The notes beneath the pieces are model-generated. The model was not told the DNA's origin, searched no databases, and saw nothing but the letters and a program-made list of their open reading frames with translations. The position numbers were made by a program, and so were the translations under genes. From Melieria omissa (Eukaryota; Arthropoda; Insecta; Diptera; Ulidiidae), in assembly GCA_963971225.1 (NCBI GenBank), contig OZ020267.1, positions 95,531,648-95,595,647 on the forward strand: a stretch of 64,000 bases of DNA. The letters run 5' to 3'. Position 1 is the stretch's first letter; each line of letters starts with the position of its first letter. Below are positions 34,659 through 45,800 of the stretch, piece after piece.

Positions 34659-36483
34659 AATTTTCGCCGCTTGTTATTTTTTAACATTAACCCTTTCTGG
34701 GGCCGAATAGTGCACAAAGGAGTAATAAGTGTGAACCGTGGAGATTTCTGCGGCACACTTTTAGGCGTTTCACGGCGCGGACCGCGTTCCGGAACACAAT
34801 CGCGGGCAGCGGGTTTCAGCTAAAATGCGGCCACTGCTCCTGGCGCTGTCGCTGCCGCTGCTGGAGGTGCTGTCGTTGTGGCTGCCGCGGGCCGTTTCGC
34901 TGTTGCTTTATAAAATGCTGCAGCAAATGCATTCACAAATTTTTCGACTGTCTTTTTAAAGAAAAAAATTGATTTATTCTACGAAATGCGCTCATATTGA
35001 TTTTTAACATTTCGCAAGAGACAACGACAAACTGCACGGACGACTACGACTACGACAACTACGACCAATAATGACACCAACGACCATAAACGAACCGTGA
35101 CGAAAGTGCCAAGCGCCAAGTGCCTGGCAGCCAACACTTGCTGGGACCTCACACGTCCGTTCCGTGGCTGAATGAGTGCGAGATTTGCGTTACGTTACTT
35201 CTTTGCTTTGTTTGAGCTGAAATTTCCTGCTTGCTTTGCAATTGTCGCTAGTTTTGCTGCGTTCTCTACTTCACTCTGCTGCTGGACGGCTGCGTGGTAA
35301 TCGACGTTTAGTGCTGCGCGAAATACGAAAGTGACACTGACGGAAGTGATGGAAGCCAGCGATGGCAATAGTCAAAGTTTAGCCCAAACACATATGCACA
35401 AGGACACACAACTGCAACTGCACACATGTAGGTGGCACACAGAGCGGCGCTAAAAGTCATTTGCTCATTTGCCATTTCCCACTTACCGCTTGGCGCTCTG
35501 ACACTTGACAGTGCATGACTGTTTTAGTGCGTTTATTGCTGTTTTTGCTTGTGTTACGTTGAGGGGCCAGCGGCTTGCAGTCAGCGCTTCAGCGCCTGTG
35601 TGTATGCAAACATGTGCCAAGTTGAGCAACGCACAACAACAGAGCAGGAAAACAAGCGTGAAAAGCGCGAAGCGCGTCCACGTGTGTTTGTTTTCGCGTC
35701 GCCAATTCGCCGTGCGAGAGTGCACGAAGAGTGTTGCCAGCTTTTGCGTTCGAGATGAATGGCGTAAAGCTTACAAAGCAGAGAGGAGTAGCCCATGGAA
35801 CAAACCAGCGTTATGGCATTCGTTTCACTCATCACACTTTTTAATAACGAGTTGAATGGAATAATCCCAGAGATGCATTCGCTTTTGTTATGTTTAAAAT
35901 ATCAACAAATTTTAAGTAAAATATTTAAGTTTCACTGCTACCTGAAAATGCTACACTGCGCGGTAAAGCTTCAATGCTGTGTTTAAGCTTTTTCCGTTAG
36001 CGCTTTCGAATTTGAGACCACCTGTGCAAATCAAAATACGTTTAGCGAAGTGCCAATTTGTGGCGCTAATTTAATAACTTAATGCACGTTTAATGGGTTA
36101 ACAACGAATTTTGTGCTACGGAACTTTTGTGCTACCAGCATATCTTATATCGTAAAATTTTGTTGAAGGTTTTTTATTTGACAGCGAATGCACTTTTTAT
36201 AGAACAGCTTTAAAATTGTCAATAAGTAGGCTGTGTTGTATCATTCTTTTTAAAAATATAAGTAATAATAGCCGTGGCTACACAGTATGAGTAAGGTTTG
36301 TAAGTAGTTCTTTGCAGAAATTTGAAAAACCAACAAATGACGGTGCTTTTGCGGAGAAATTTGGAATACTGTTTGGTAGCAAAAAGCTAAACAATTTCAA
36401 AGTTTGAATCTCAATCGATTTATAAAACTTATTAAATTTAATATTTTTTGCGTCTAAATATTTTTCCCGAGTCTTGAAAAAAG
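34659..36483. other. 5' flank of the SMYD4-like gene, no exon recognised
   Basis: It contains the presumed promoter and 5' untranslated region of the SMYD4-like gene (reading leftwards). Positions 34790-34900 are G+C-rich with a gctgccgctgctgg-type triplet run, followed by a small cgactacgactacgac repeat near 35040. A piggyBac-type end word TTAACCCTTTC is at 34687-34697. No clear core-promoter element was identified. Confidence 0.45.
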
Positions 36484-36503
36484 TTGTACGATATATCGTA
36501 CAA
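36484..36503. repeat. 20-bp perfect palindrome, copy 1
   Basis: ttgtacgatatatcgtacaa equals its own reverse complement over all 20 bases, and is followed by atg. A second identical copy starts 43 bp downstream. Confidence 0.85.
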
Positions 36504-36526
36504 ATGACCACAAGGGTTGAAAAGCT

Positions 36527-36546
36527 TTGTACGATATATCGTACAA
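36527..36546. repeat. 20-bp perfect palindrome, copy 2
   Basis: Identical to the palindrome at 36484-36503 and again followed by atg. The 23 bases between the two copies are not obviously related to the palindrome. Confidence 0.85.
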
Positions 36547-36831
36547 ATGGAAGGAAAAGGTTGCGAGTAATGTTTGCATTTTTTTTAAGTTATGTGTTTA
36601 GTAACAGATTTTTTGCGTTTGCTTGCCTGCCACGACCATTTGCAAACTACGTAACTAATAAAATCCGATTATTCCGCAATTTTCGATAAAAAGTAAGAAT
36701 CACTAGACGATTTTCTGTTTTACTGGCCAGACACAGCTTATGTAAGCTTAGACATGCATCAATGAATTGTTCACACAAAACTTAAAAAAACGAAACCAAA
36801 ATTTTATGCATTTTTACTTCTTTCTGGACCA

Positions 36832-36851
36832 TTGTACGATATATCGTAAAC
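36832..36851. repeat. 20-bp palindrome, imperfect copy 3
   Basis: The first 17 bases (ttgtacgatatatcgta) match copies 1 and 2, and the end diverges (aac for caa). It lies about 305 bp after copy 2 in unannotated DNA. Confidence 0.75.
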
Positions 36852-37034
36852 AATTGAATTAGCTGTAATTCTTAACTGAAATTATGTTTTTGATATTTTG
36901 TTTCATTTTATTGCCGAAATGTTCAATGAGAGTCAATATTTTGAAGGAAAAATTTGTATTTCAAGAAATGTAGAAATTGAGCGGAAAGGGTTAATATGAT
37001 TGTAAGTATTGATCATCATTATTCTTTGGTTTGG

Positions 37035-37200
37035 GTTTGCTTGTTGTAATAACAACTTCCATTTTCCTCTATCTCGCGTTTTATATCTTCGATCTCTTAG
37101 CACCTTGGCGTCCTGGATAGCTTCGTCCATCCATTGCAGCTGGGGCCGTGACTCATGGCATTCGCCGAAGAATACTTTGTAAAATTCGTATGTGATAATA
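37035..37200 (-). pseudogene. Non-LTR retrotransposon ORF2 C-terminal relic
   Basis: On the minus strand the frame reads KVFFGECHESRPQLQWMDEA, then IQDAKVL and DRGKWKLLLQQA. This is the usual tail of RTE/CR1-like reverse transcriptase ORFs, where K-V-F-x-G, G-R-P-x-L-R-W-x-D, D-x-x-x-L-G and D-R-x-x-W follow in that order. About 55 residues survive. No element ends or target duplication are visible. Confidence 0.6.
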
Positions 37201-37758
37201 TCTGGATGCTCAAATAGTTACTGTAGCTTGTGGGTGTATTGCTTTCTCCCTACGCAGCTTTCGTTCATTGCCAACTATTTTTCGTTATTTAGGATTCTTT
37301 TTTTTGGAAGACGAGACATTTTTGTTCATCGTAAAAACAAATGATTTTGTCTTCAATCGACAAAATACATTGAATTCCCATCTTATGGTATAGCATCTTG
37401 TACACTGAGAATATAGTGAATATAGAATGAACATGATTTTGAGAAAATTGTATCATACTTTAAAAAATATCATATTCGATGGAATAACGGATTGTACGAA
37501 TTATGTTGTGTTATGTTTATTGTTTATTTAGAAATGTTCAATTATTTCAAGTACAACGACAATTTTCTCATAGGAAATTATTTTATTTATTTATTTAATT
37601 TTATTTTAGTCAAAGTTCTCAATAATGAATATGAGGAAAGTAAGTCTAAGATAAAATATATCATGTCATTCATTTGAATCGAGAAGTTAACCAATAAAAT
37701 CAGTCAATAGGAAAATTAAGAGATAAAATTAATTTATTTTCAAGGAAAGCAGCTACAA

Positions 37759-37791
37759 CTGTGTGTATGTATGTATGTGTGTGTGTATGTC
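37759..37791. repeat. (GTAT)n/(GT)n microsatellite
   Basis: Alternating gtat and gt units (tgtgtgtatgtatgtatgtg and on), about 33 bp. Confidence 0.8.
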
Positions 37792-38093
37792 GCATTAGGT
37801 GCAAACACCTCTACGGTATTTGGTAATCACTGAAACACTTTTGCGATAAGTGCCGTCACATTGGTAAGGAAGCAGCTGGCTGTTGCGGCCTGCGCGCCTA
37901 TTAGCGTGAATAATGGCAGCAGATAAAAATCATCTGATAACCACGTTGTGCTATCAGCCAGATAAAGGAGTTTACTCGGATAAATAAAATTCATCTTTAT
38001 TCATTTTCTCCACCTAATTTCTCACGCCATGCTGCCAAATGACATTCTCGACACTCTGTGGAAGCGAGTTCACGTTGCCGAGAGTAAACATTA

Positions 38094-38115
38094 GCAACAA
38101 CAACAACAACAACAC
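38094..38115. repeat. (CAA)n microsatellite
   Basis: Seven CAA units, non-coding context. Confidence 0.85.
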
Positions 38116-39196
38116 CATCACTAAGACCAACATGTGCTGTGAGTCGAGTGATAAACAACTTTATCTGCTTGGGACTCAGATTTAACATTATCTTAATTTA
38201 TTGCACCTTCTCCTTGTGGCACCGCAATTTGTGGTATTGTGTTAAAAAGTTGCCAGCGGAAACATTAAACTCGTGTGCAATTCGAGAGTAACGGAACAAC
38301 GAAAGGTTTGTTTTCCAAATAAAATGACGTATGAAATGAGATGACAGTGGTGCAGCAGCGTTTATTGACTGCTAGGATTCGGGTCACAGAGTGAAGATTG
38401 CCGAGTAATTATGTGGAGTAAATTTATTTCGATCGAAACAATTATTGCAAATTTCATTTATAATTTGAAAAAATTAAATTAAATTACATGTGAATTAAGT
38501 TCATTAACATTAAAGTAAATTACATAATAAAAATTAAATTACATGTGACGATGCTGTCGGAAGCGGCGTGAAACTCATCAGAGACTATAATGACGCTTTG
38601 AGACATAGAACTGCTTACGAAGGCAGAACCTAGACCGGCTAAATAAAAAATTCACTTTTTCTCACAAAAATCTAATAATTTCTTCTAAACACTCACTTAC
38701 GATTGCAATTATATTCGAAATGGGGAGGTTAATGGGGTTTCGACAGTATATTTTGATTTTTGCTTTGTAGAAACCCAAAAGTTGACAACGTCACAAATCC
38801 GATCGTATAGGGGACGCCCTCTGGTGGTGAATTTCTGAACCTTAATGAGTTTTGTATTTTTTGTACTAAAGAATATTGGCGATCGCTGAATAAGTCATTG
38901 AAATCGGTTTAGTAGTTTCCGAGATACGATGTTTTCTCGCTTACTTAACTAAGTACTACATTTGCAGGTGGGGAGCCAATGGCATAGAAAATGGCCAGTT
39001 TTGTATGTCAGCCCCCTTAAGACTTGGAGTTAGCGGGTAGGTATGTTTGGAAGAAACATTCGAAAGAGAAAATAAATGGGTATGAGTCATACATTTGACA
39101 CATCTGGGGCAACCTGGGAGCAATGGGAGCCCGTTTTATAAAAACGATCATTTTGTATGGGAGCCCCATTAAGGGTTGGAGATAGGGGGTGAGTAT

Positions 39197-39747
39197 ACTT
39201 ACTTACTTACTTAACTGGCCATAACAACCCGTTATCGGGTTACGGCCTGCCGCAAAACTTCTCTCGAGGCGCCTCTGCTTTGCGCGCGCCTTCTCCAGTT
39301 AGTAACACCAAGAGATGACAGGGCCTCTTCAACTTGGTCCTTCCACCGGAGACACGGCCTCCCTCTTCGCCGTCGACCTCCAACCATCGCATCGAACACC
39401 TTTTTCGCCGGAGCTTCGGCGTCCATGCGGCAGACATGACCGAGCCAGCGTAGCCGCTGGATGTTTATTCGCTGCGCTACGTCCATGTCCTTATACAGCT
39501 CATACAGCTCGTTATTGGTTCGTATACGATAGTCGTCACCAACACGAACAGGGCCGAAGATTTTGCGAAGTACCTTCCTCTCGAACACTCCAAGGGCCGC
39601 TATGTCGTTTCGTGTCATTGCCCATGCTTCAGCGCCATAGAGGAGCACGGGCAAGATAAGCGTCCTATAGAGTGCAAGTTTTGTCGGTCGAGAGAGGTCT
39701 CTGCTTCTCAATTGCCTACCGAGACCGTAGTAGCACCTGTTGGCAAG
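39197..39747 (-). mobile_element. 5'-truncated non-LTR (RTE-like) retrotransposon with 13-bp target duplication
   Basis: The element reads on the minus strand from a truncated 5' end at 39747 to a 3' end made of (AAGT)4, the short tandem tail typical of RTE-like and some other non-LTR elements. A 13-bp direct repeat agggggtgagtat flanks it at 39184-39196 and 39748-39760. This shows target-primed insertion into pre-existing DNA. Only the last about 550 bp of the element are present. Confidence 0.88.
39232..39744 (-). pseudogene. Reverse transcriptase C-terminal fragment (RTE-like ORF)
   Basis: One open frame runs from the truncation point to the stop at 39232. Visible blocks are NRCYYGLGRQLRSRDLSR, then KLALYRTLILPVLLYGAEAW, VFERKVLRKIFGPV, QRLRWLGHVCRMD, and RRRGRPCLRWKDQVEEAL with a TNWRRRAQSRG tail. 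These are the thumb and C-terminal blocks of non-LTR reverse transcriptases. The catalytic palm and the endonuclease are absent because of 5' truncation, so it cannot move on its own. The lack of stops points to a fairly recent insertion. Confidence 0.85.
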
Positions 39748-40103
39748 AGGGGGTGAGTATGTTTGATAGAAATGTTCAGTAAGAAAAACTAAAGGGGTTT
39801 TTCATAGATTTTAACCCTCTAAGAGCAACTTCTGACCAGCTGTGGAGCAATTTGTGGAATTTCTCAGCTTTTTTGTGACCTCGATGCGACGCCATTTAGC
39901 CTCATGCATTTTTGGCTTATCCACTTTTTCACCAAACCGCATAAAATCAGAGGTTGCGGAGCATCGATAACCCATCATTAAGAATCTCCATACAACACTA
40001 AATCAAGTCTAACCCCCATATGTTATTTTGTTTACGTATTTTTGGACCGAATAAAAACCATTGCAACTCTGCACATCTATGTAAATGTGTGTATACATAT
40101 ATG

Positions 40104-40618
40104 TAGTGTCCAACCGAAACCACTTTTTTGGGCCGAGTTTCGGTTTTTTTTTAATACTCGGCCGAAACCGAAACTTTCTGGTTGAAATAAAAATCACCAC
40201 ATCAAGCATCAAAATCACGATTTTTCACCAAACAAATTTTACTTTATTTATTTAAATTATTTATTTTAAATAAAGAACAAACAAACAAACAAACATAACA
40301 TAACATAAATAAATACTCATTAATAAAAACAAACAATTCATTTTTAAAAACATAAACATAAAAAAAATCACCCTTTCGTTCCTTACTCGCTAATATTCAA
40401 AATTCAATAATTTATAATTTTATTCTAAAAAAGGAGTTTATTTATATTGGTGGCATCTGAATTCTGCTTTTCAGTAGCTTTTCACTCGCTACGCAATAAA
40501 ATGTAAAAAATATTCCACAAAGTTTCAGTTTCGGCCAATCGGCCAGTTTTTGGCCAAAACTGAAACCGAAACCACTTATTTGGTTCGAAACCGAAATCGA
40601 ATATTCGGTCGGACACTA
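40104..40618. mobile_element. 515-bp non-autonomous hAT element with perfect 8-bp target duplication
   Basis: The ends are inverted: tagtgtccaaccgaa at the left and, in reverse, tagtgtccgaccgaa at the right (14 of 15). The flanks carry the exact 8-bp duplication catatatg (40096-40103 and 40619-40626). Near both ends are many cggccgaaac/ttcggtttcggcc words, in both orientations. The AT-rich middle has no transposase frame, so it depends on a partner element. Confidence 0.85.
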
Positions 40619-40626
40619 CATATATG

Positions 40627-42499
40627 ATTAAACGATTAAGCATTATAGATTTTTGCAGTGTTTCAATTCTAAAAGGCTCTTTCGGCCGATCATTTAAGTT
40701 GGAATAAGTGGGGTCACTTTAACAATTATTTGCGTAGCATAAACCGCACTTTCACTCGAGTGCTTATGCCTTAAATTGAGTCTTTTTATAGAGTTAGCTA
40801 ATAAAACCTCTTAATGAAGCATAGCAGATCCGTTGGTTCAACTTCAGCTGCAGTTATGGTGTACAGTTTAAACCATGACTCCGGTGTACACAGTTGGATT
40901 TTCTGGAAAGGCGAGCAATTACTTGGAAAATGTTGCATCGATCTCGCTTCTTTATCTTAGCTATTGCGACAGACATCGTTGGACAAAGGAGTAGAGAATC
41001 AATGGGAATCGAATGAGATGAGCTGGCACCACTCAGAGACAGAGGAGAAAGTGGGCCAGAAAGTTTGTCAATCACTTGGCTTAGTCGCAGGGTAAAGTTT
41101 TTAACATAATAATTCAATAAAGGAATAGCATACAAAAAAAGTTGTTCCGTTGTTGTTAACATGGTTTCGAATCATCAAACAGCCACCTTGTCCACGAAAT
41201 ATTATAACTCACTAACACACTATACTGAAATACATATTGTAAACCAAGGATGAGCAACCTTTTTAACCCTTTCCGATATGAAAATAAACCCGTTCTGTGT
41301 GAATTGTATGAACAAACAAAAACAACAAAAAAGTTTTTCCAAACTTTTTTCATTGGTACTCAAATCAGTGGTAAAAATAATAATAGATAATAATTATTGA
41401 AATTTAATAAATACTTATTGCAATTTCGTTTTAACGTTGTTAGATGCCACTCGATTCATAAAAAGGTTTTTTTTCGAGTTTTGTAAAAAAAAAAACAAAA
41501 CTTATGAAGTTAAGAGAAAAACGAACGTTTTTGAAACAACCCGCCACTAATCCTTTTTATTAGAGCCACAGCATAGTTGTAATTATAAAAATAGTAATCA
41601 AAACCGAAAACAAAGGCCCCAAAGTCGCTGTTGATTTATCACATTGCACACTGCTTGCTTTCAACTTTTTCTAAAAGAAAAAACTCATACGCACTCGTCT
41701 AAGTGCCGTCGGCAAATTTTCCTTTACTCAATACAACCACAACAATAAACAATACACACGTCATGCAGAAGCGTCATGCAGCTGCGTACAGTTGAAATTC
41801 TTGTCTTGTCATTCAAATTGTTCGCTCTGAGATCTGTTCGTTTAATTGCTGCACCCGGCTTGGAATTTCTGTAAAAGTTTAACGACGTTTAATTGTCACT
41901 GTCACGCACAGTACCACCTTTGTATGTATGTACGTATGTGCCTTCGTGTTTATTGTTAGCTTTGCACTTTTCACCACAGTGCAGCGCGCTTTACGACATC
42001 GCAGCAGCGTGACGGCGTTATCTCAAAACCGACGCCGCCCTCACGCCCGGCTCCACTGTGTGGCCGCTGTAACTTATCACTACTTGTATTGTTGTTCTTG
42101 TGCTTTTGTTTTTTTTGCTACGCGTATTAAATTAGCCGCTCGTCTTTCAGAGATTTCTATTATCCACTTGGATTGTCTGCTGCTCAAAAGGCTCTCGCAT
42201 CTACTACGATAAACTTAGTGTATGAATTCCACTGGCGGCTACCACTACTGGACGGTACAAGCCCCGAACCATACGCACACACACACGCACACGCTCATCA
42301 CATAGCTGTCGTTTGTCACCTTCAGAAGGAAAGCCGATTTTCACAGACCAAATGCACGCACAGAGCACCGAAAATATTTCATTGCTTTCGAACACTGCCA
42401 ACAAGTGAAACGTCGCATCAGAGTCAAGTGCGAGCGAGAGGATATAAGTTCAAGTTCTGCTGAGGCATTTTATGTTAAAATAGAAATCAAAACAAAAAA
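40627..42499. other. Gene-free stretch upstream of the 42.8-kb gene
   Basis: Mixed AT-rich DNA with no supported exon. A piggyBac-type end word TTAACCCTTTCCG is at 41263. From about 41.85 kb to 42.45 kb the G+C content rises, and short acacacacacgcac (about 42276-42296) and tatgtatgtacgtatg words appear. That would suit regulatory DNA of the gene starting at 42802. Confidence 0.45.
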
Positions 42500-42801
42500 T
42501 ATTCAAATTTGTTCTTTAAAATTGTGTGTAACCTTTGACAGACTGACTCCCGCTTGTACACGCTCCACCTGACAGCAGAAAAGTGCAACAAAAGTGTTAA
42601 AGTTCGACTTTCAGCTGTGGATTTTCGTATTGTTTTCCGGTTGTTGTTGTTTAACTGCAAGTGCTGAAATTGTTTATGTTTTTATTGTTTCTTTTTGTGT
42701 TTGTTTGAAAGAAGCAAAATTTCTGTGTGATAAAATAAACTGAAAAGTGTCGAAATACATTTTGTAAATAAACCAAAAGGACTCGCAGCAGCAGCAGAAA
42801 C
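42500..42801 (+). promoter_or_regulatory. Probable promoter and 5' untranslated region of the 42.8-kb gene
   Basis: It lies directly upstream of the ATG at 42802. It contains a GTT run (about 42641-42652), a gcagcagcagcag run just before aacatgtcg, and a favourable start context (aaacATGtc). No clear TATA or initiator is chosen. The extent is arbitrary. Confidence 0.4.
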
Positions 42802-42833
42802 ATGTCGAAGCCAGAGGATTTGCCGTTCGTGAT
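42802..42833 (+). CDS. Unrecognised gene, coding exon 1 (10 codons plus 2 nt)
   Basis: It encodes MSKPEDLPFV and the first two bases of an Ile codon completed by exon 2. It is too short to judge alone; the support is the gtgagt donor and the compatible exon at 50484. Confidence 0.6.
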
Positions 42834-45800
42834 GTGAGTGTTGGCGTATGCGAAGTGCAAATTTTTGAATTTCGCGTTGAAATTTTCAGAAAAATGCGTT
42901 TGACATTAGCTCTCACCGAATGAAGCAACAGCTCAATAGTTCATTATTTTCAAGGGCCCTGTATGAATGGGCGCACAGTTGGTAAGACTGACTGGTTGCA
43001 TGCGGCTGCGATGACCACATGTTTATTTGTTGGTGTGAAAATTAGGTTAGCGTTGTATTTGCTGTTATTCAACTGTTGTGGCTAATGTCTGGTGAAGCTC
43101 TAATGATTTGTAAATGAGATAAATGCCATAAATTCAGGGATAAGTTCGGAGCAAAAGACTATGTGAAGGCCTGAAAATGAAAACTAGAGGAAACTGAATT
43201 GTAGGTTAGAAATAAAAATCGGGAAGAATGTCAGAGAGAACGAACTGTGAATAAATAATCAAAGAGAGTGAAGGAGATGCCAGAGAATGATGGAAAAGTT
43301 AAGATGAAATAAAAACGTACAGGTTACCAGGTTAGAAATATGTAAAACTTGATATGGATAACAGACAAGTTTCAACTTAAACTATAAATGAATAGTTCAA
43401 GAGGGTGGAAGGAGAAGAGGTGACACAGGTAGACGAATTGAAATATGGGAAAAAGGAAGAAAACATGCAAAAGTTTCATGTCATAAATAAAATTTGAAAC
43501 AAATGACAGAGACACTTCTCAAAGAACAATGGGTGAATAGCTAAAAAGAGTGAGAGAGCATGTCTTCAAAACCAATAGATAAATAAGTAAAGAGAGTGAA
43601 GAGAAGAGAACGAGATGATAAAAGCTAAAGAATAATGAAGAAGATAGATTCATTACATACAATATTTAGATTAGAATCAAAACTTGAACAAAAAACAGAA
43701 AGAAGAAGAAGACAAATTTTAATGTAATGTAAAGTACTTATTGTTAAATGTAAGAAAGAACGAGAAGCATAAGTACGTTATTGGAAATTAAAGTTGGAAT
43801 GAATGATAGATAAATGGCTACAGAGAGAAAGGCAAGGAAAGGAAAAAGGATGAAAAAAGTTATTGAAATGCAAGGAAGAGAAGGAAGCATGTAAAAGTTC
43901 CAGATTGAAAATAAAAGCTGAAAGCAATGACAGAAATATGTTTCAATAAACTGTAGATTAATAGCTAAAGAAAGAGACCACGCGGTAAAGACGCAAGAAG
44001 ATAAAACGAAATTGAAATAAAAACAAAACGAAAGTATAAGAAGCACACCAGTTCCTGGTTAGAAATAAAAGCTGAATTGAATGACTCAATAAACTTGCGA
44101 TGTACTATGGAATGGAATGGGTATGAGGGAAGCCGAGAAAATGAACCCTGGAGGATCCAATTTTTCAAGCACTCAGGCTAGATAGCTTAGGACTCGAGAG
44201 GCAAATGGTTTATAGAAGAGAGTGAGGTGGGGTTAAAGAAAGAAAGTAGTAGGAAAAAGCAATAGGGACTACAAGTCTTCCCGCACGAATTTACGGGATA
44301 AATCTTTGGAGATCACGGAGGCTAATAGAATGGACCTCGTCCATCCTCATAACATTAGGACCATTAGATGTGCAATCTCATTTTAGCGAAGCTATACTAA
44401 ACGTGTAAGCATTGGCGCACACAGGGGGTTTTAGGGGGTTCAACCCTCCCAATCACAAAAATTGTTGGTACAAAATCTGGTTTCGAATGGTATTCGGCCC
44501 AAAAGTTGTACGCAAAACCATCGCCGCTCCTCCCAAAATTAAATCCTGTCTGCGCCACTACTTGTAAGGTAAAACATAAGAGAGGAATAAGGAGAGATGT
44601 AAGCAGGAAAAAGAAACAACGTAGTCGCAGTAGTGAAGTATTCGCTCATTATTTCGTTAGTTATTAAATGTTGGAAGTTGACTCGTATTTGTTTACATTT
44701 TCTTATTTACAATTTTAAATATTACTTTTTCCCCACTTTTCAGTTTATTTAATTTGCTCTGCTTTTCGCAGCTGCTTTCTTACAATTTCTTTTCGATTGT
44801 TTTCTCACCATTGCATTATGTGGATAAGCGTTTCCTACGTCGCGACGCGTCGCTTAAACTTCACTTCACTTTATGTAGTTCGAATATTAGGTTTCAGTCT
44901 CAACTTTCAGGTTTAACAATAAAATCAGTTTGCTTCTTATTGGTCTGCTCATAGACAACTTAACATTATTGTCATCATCATCATCATCATAATTAGGTTC
45001 AGTATTATCATTATCTATGAATATTGCAATTTGGGTTGAGTGGCTGGTTGGATTGCCTCTATATTCAAGGTTTATAGAAATATAATTCGGAGTCTGGGAT
45101 TTTTTTCGCCGTTCGCCCTTACCCGTTGATTAATTGTTTACAATTAATCACAAACAACCAAAAACTGTTTCTCAAACTCCACGGGATCTTTCGGTATTCT
45201 TTTGGCTATGTTAAAGTAGAATAACAGCCGTGTTGCCTCAACACCGATGTACCGGCTTAAAAATTGCATTTAATTGGCAAGCAGGCCAATCAAGAATTGA
45301 CAAATGCTAAATGTTTTCTGTTTTATAAAAGTGGAGAAAATTTATCAACGGCTTAAAAATGCAGCGGCAAACTTTTTAAAATATCCGCAAGACAGCAGTC
45401 AACGGGCAACAGCTGCAAGCTGGCAGGCAACGTGCGGCCGCCACTCGATGACGACGACGACGCTGGCTGCTGCTGTGCTGCATTGCAAATCCGTTTGAGG
45501 TTGGATTATGCCAATCAAAAGCGCTTAAAAAGTCACCAGCGCCAGTGTGAAAAAGAAGAAAACGGCAAAATGAAAATTAATGAAAACCGAAAAAAAGAAG
45601 AAATAAGGAAGATTGCATGTGATGATTTTCAGCGCGTGTCAGCGGCCGTTGGTTGCTTTTAATCCCGGCGCAGGAAAATCGCACCCGACACAATGCTGGT
45701 TGCTTGTTGCATTTTAAATTAGCATACTTATGGGCGGACGACCGCGCAGTAACTCTGTCGGTTAGTTGGCTAGGCAGCTGCTAAGCAGCCAATGCGTGTT

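Larger units (their letters stand above)
38970..39803. repeat. Diverged tandem duplication, second unit split by a retrotransposon
   Basis: Unit 1 (about 38970-39082) and unit 2 (about 39112-39184 plus 39749-39803) share these words in order: gggagc.aatgg, ttttgtatg, agccccc.ttaag, ttggag, agcgggt/aggggg, gtatgtttg, gaaa.attc, agaaaa.taaa. Unit 2 is interrupted by the element at 39197-39747. The family is unknown to me. It may itself be part of an older mobile element that began upstream of 38700. Confidence 0.6.

Noticed and set aside
34687..36994. One 2.3-kb piggyBac element between the inverted TTAACCCTTTC words
   Set aside because: Ends agree for only a few bases beyond CCCTTTC and no transposase is encoded between them.
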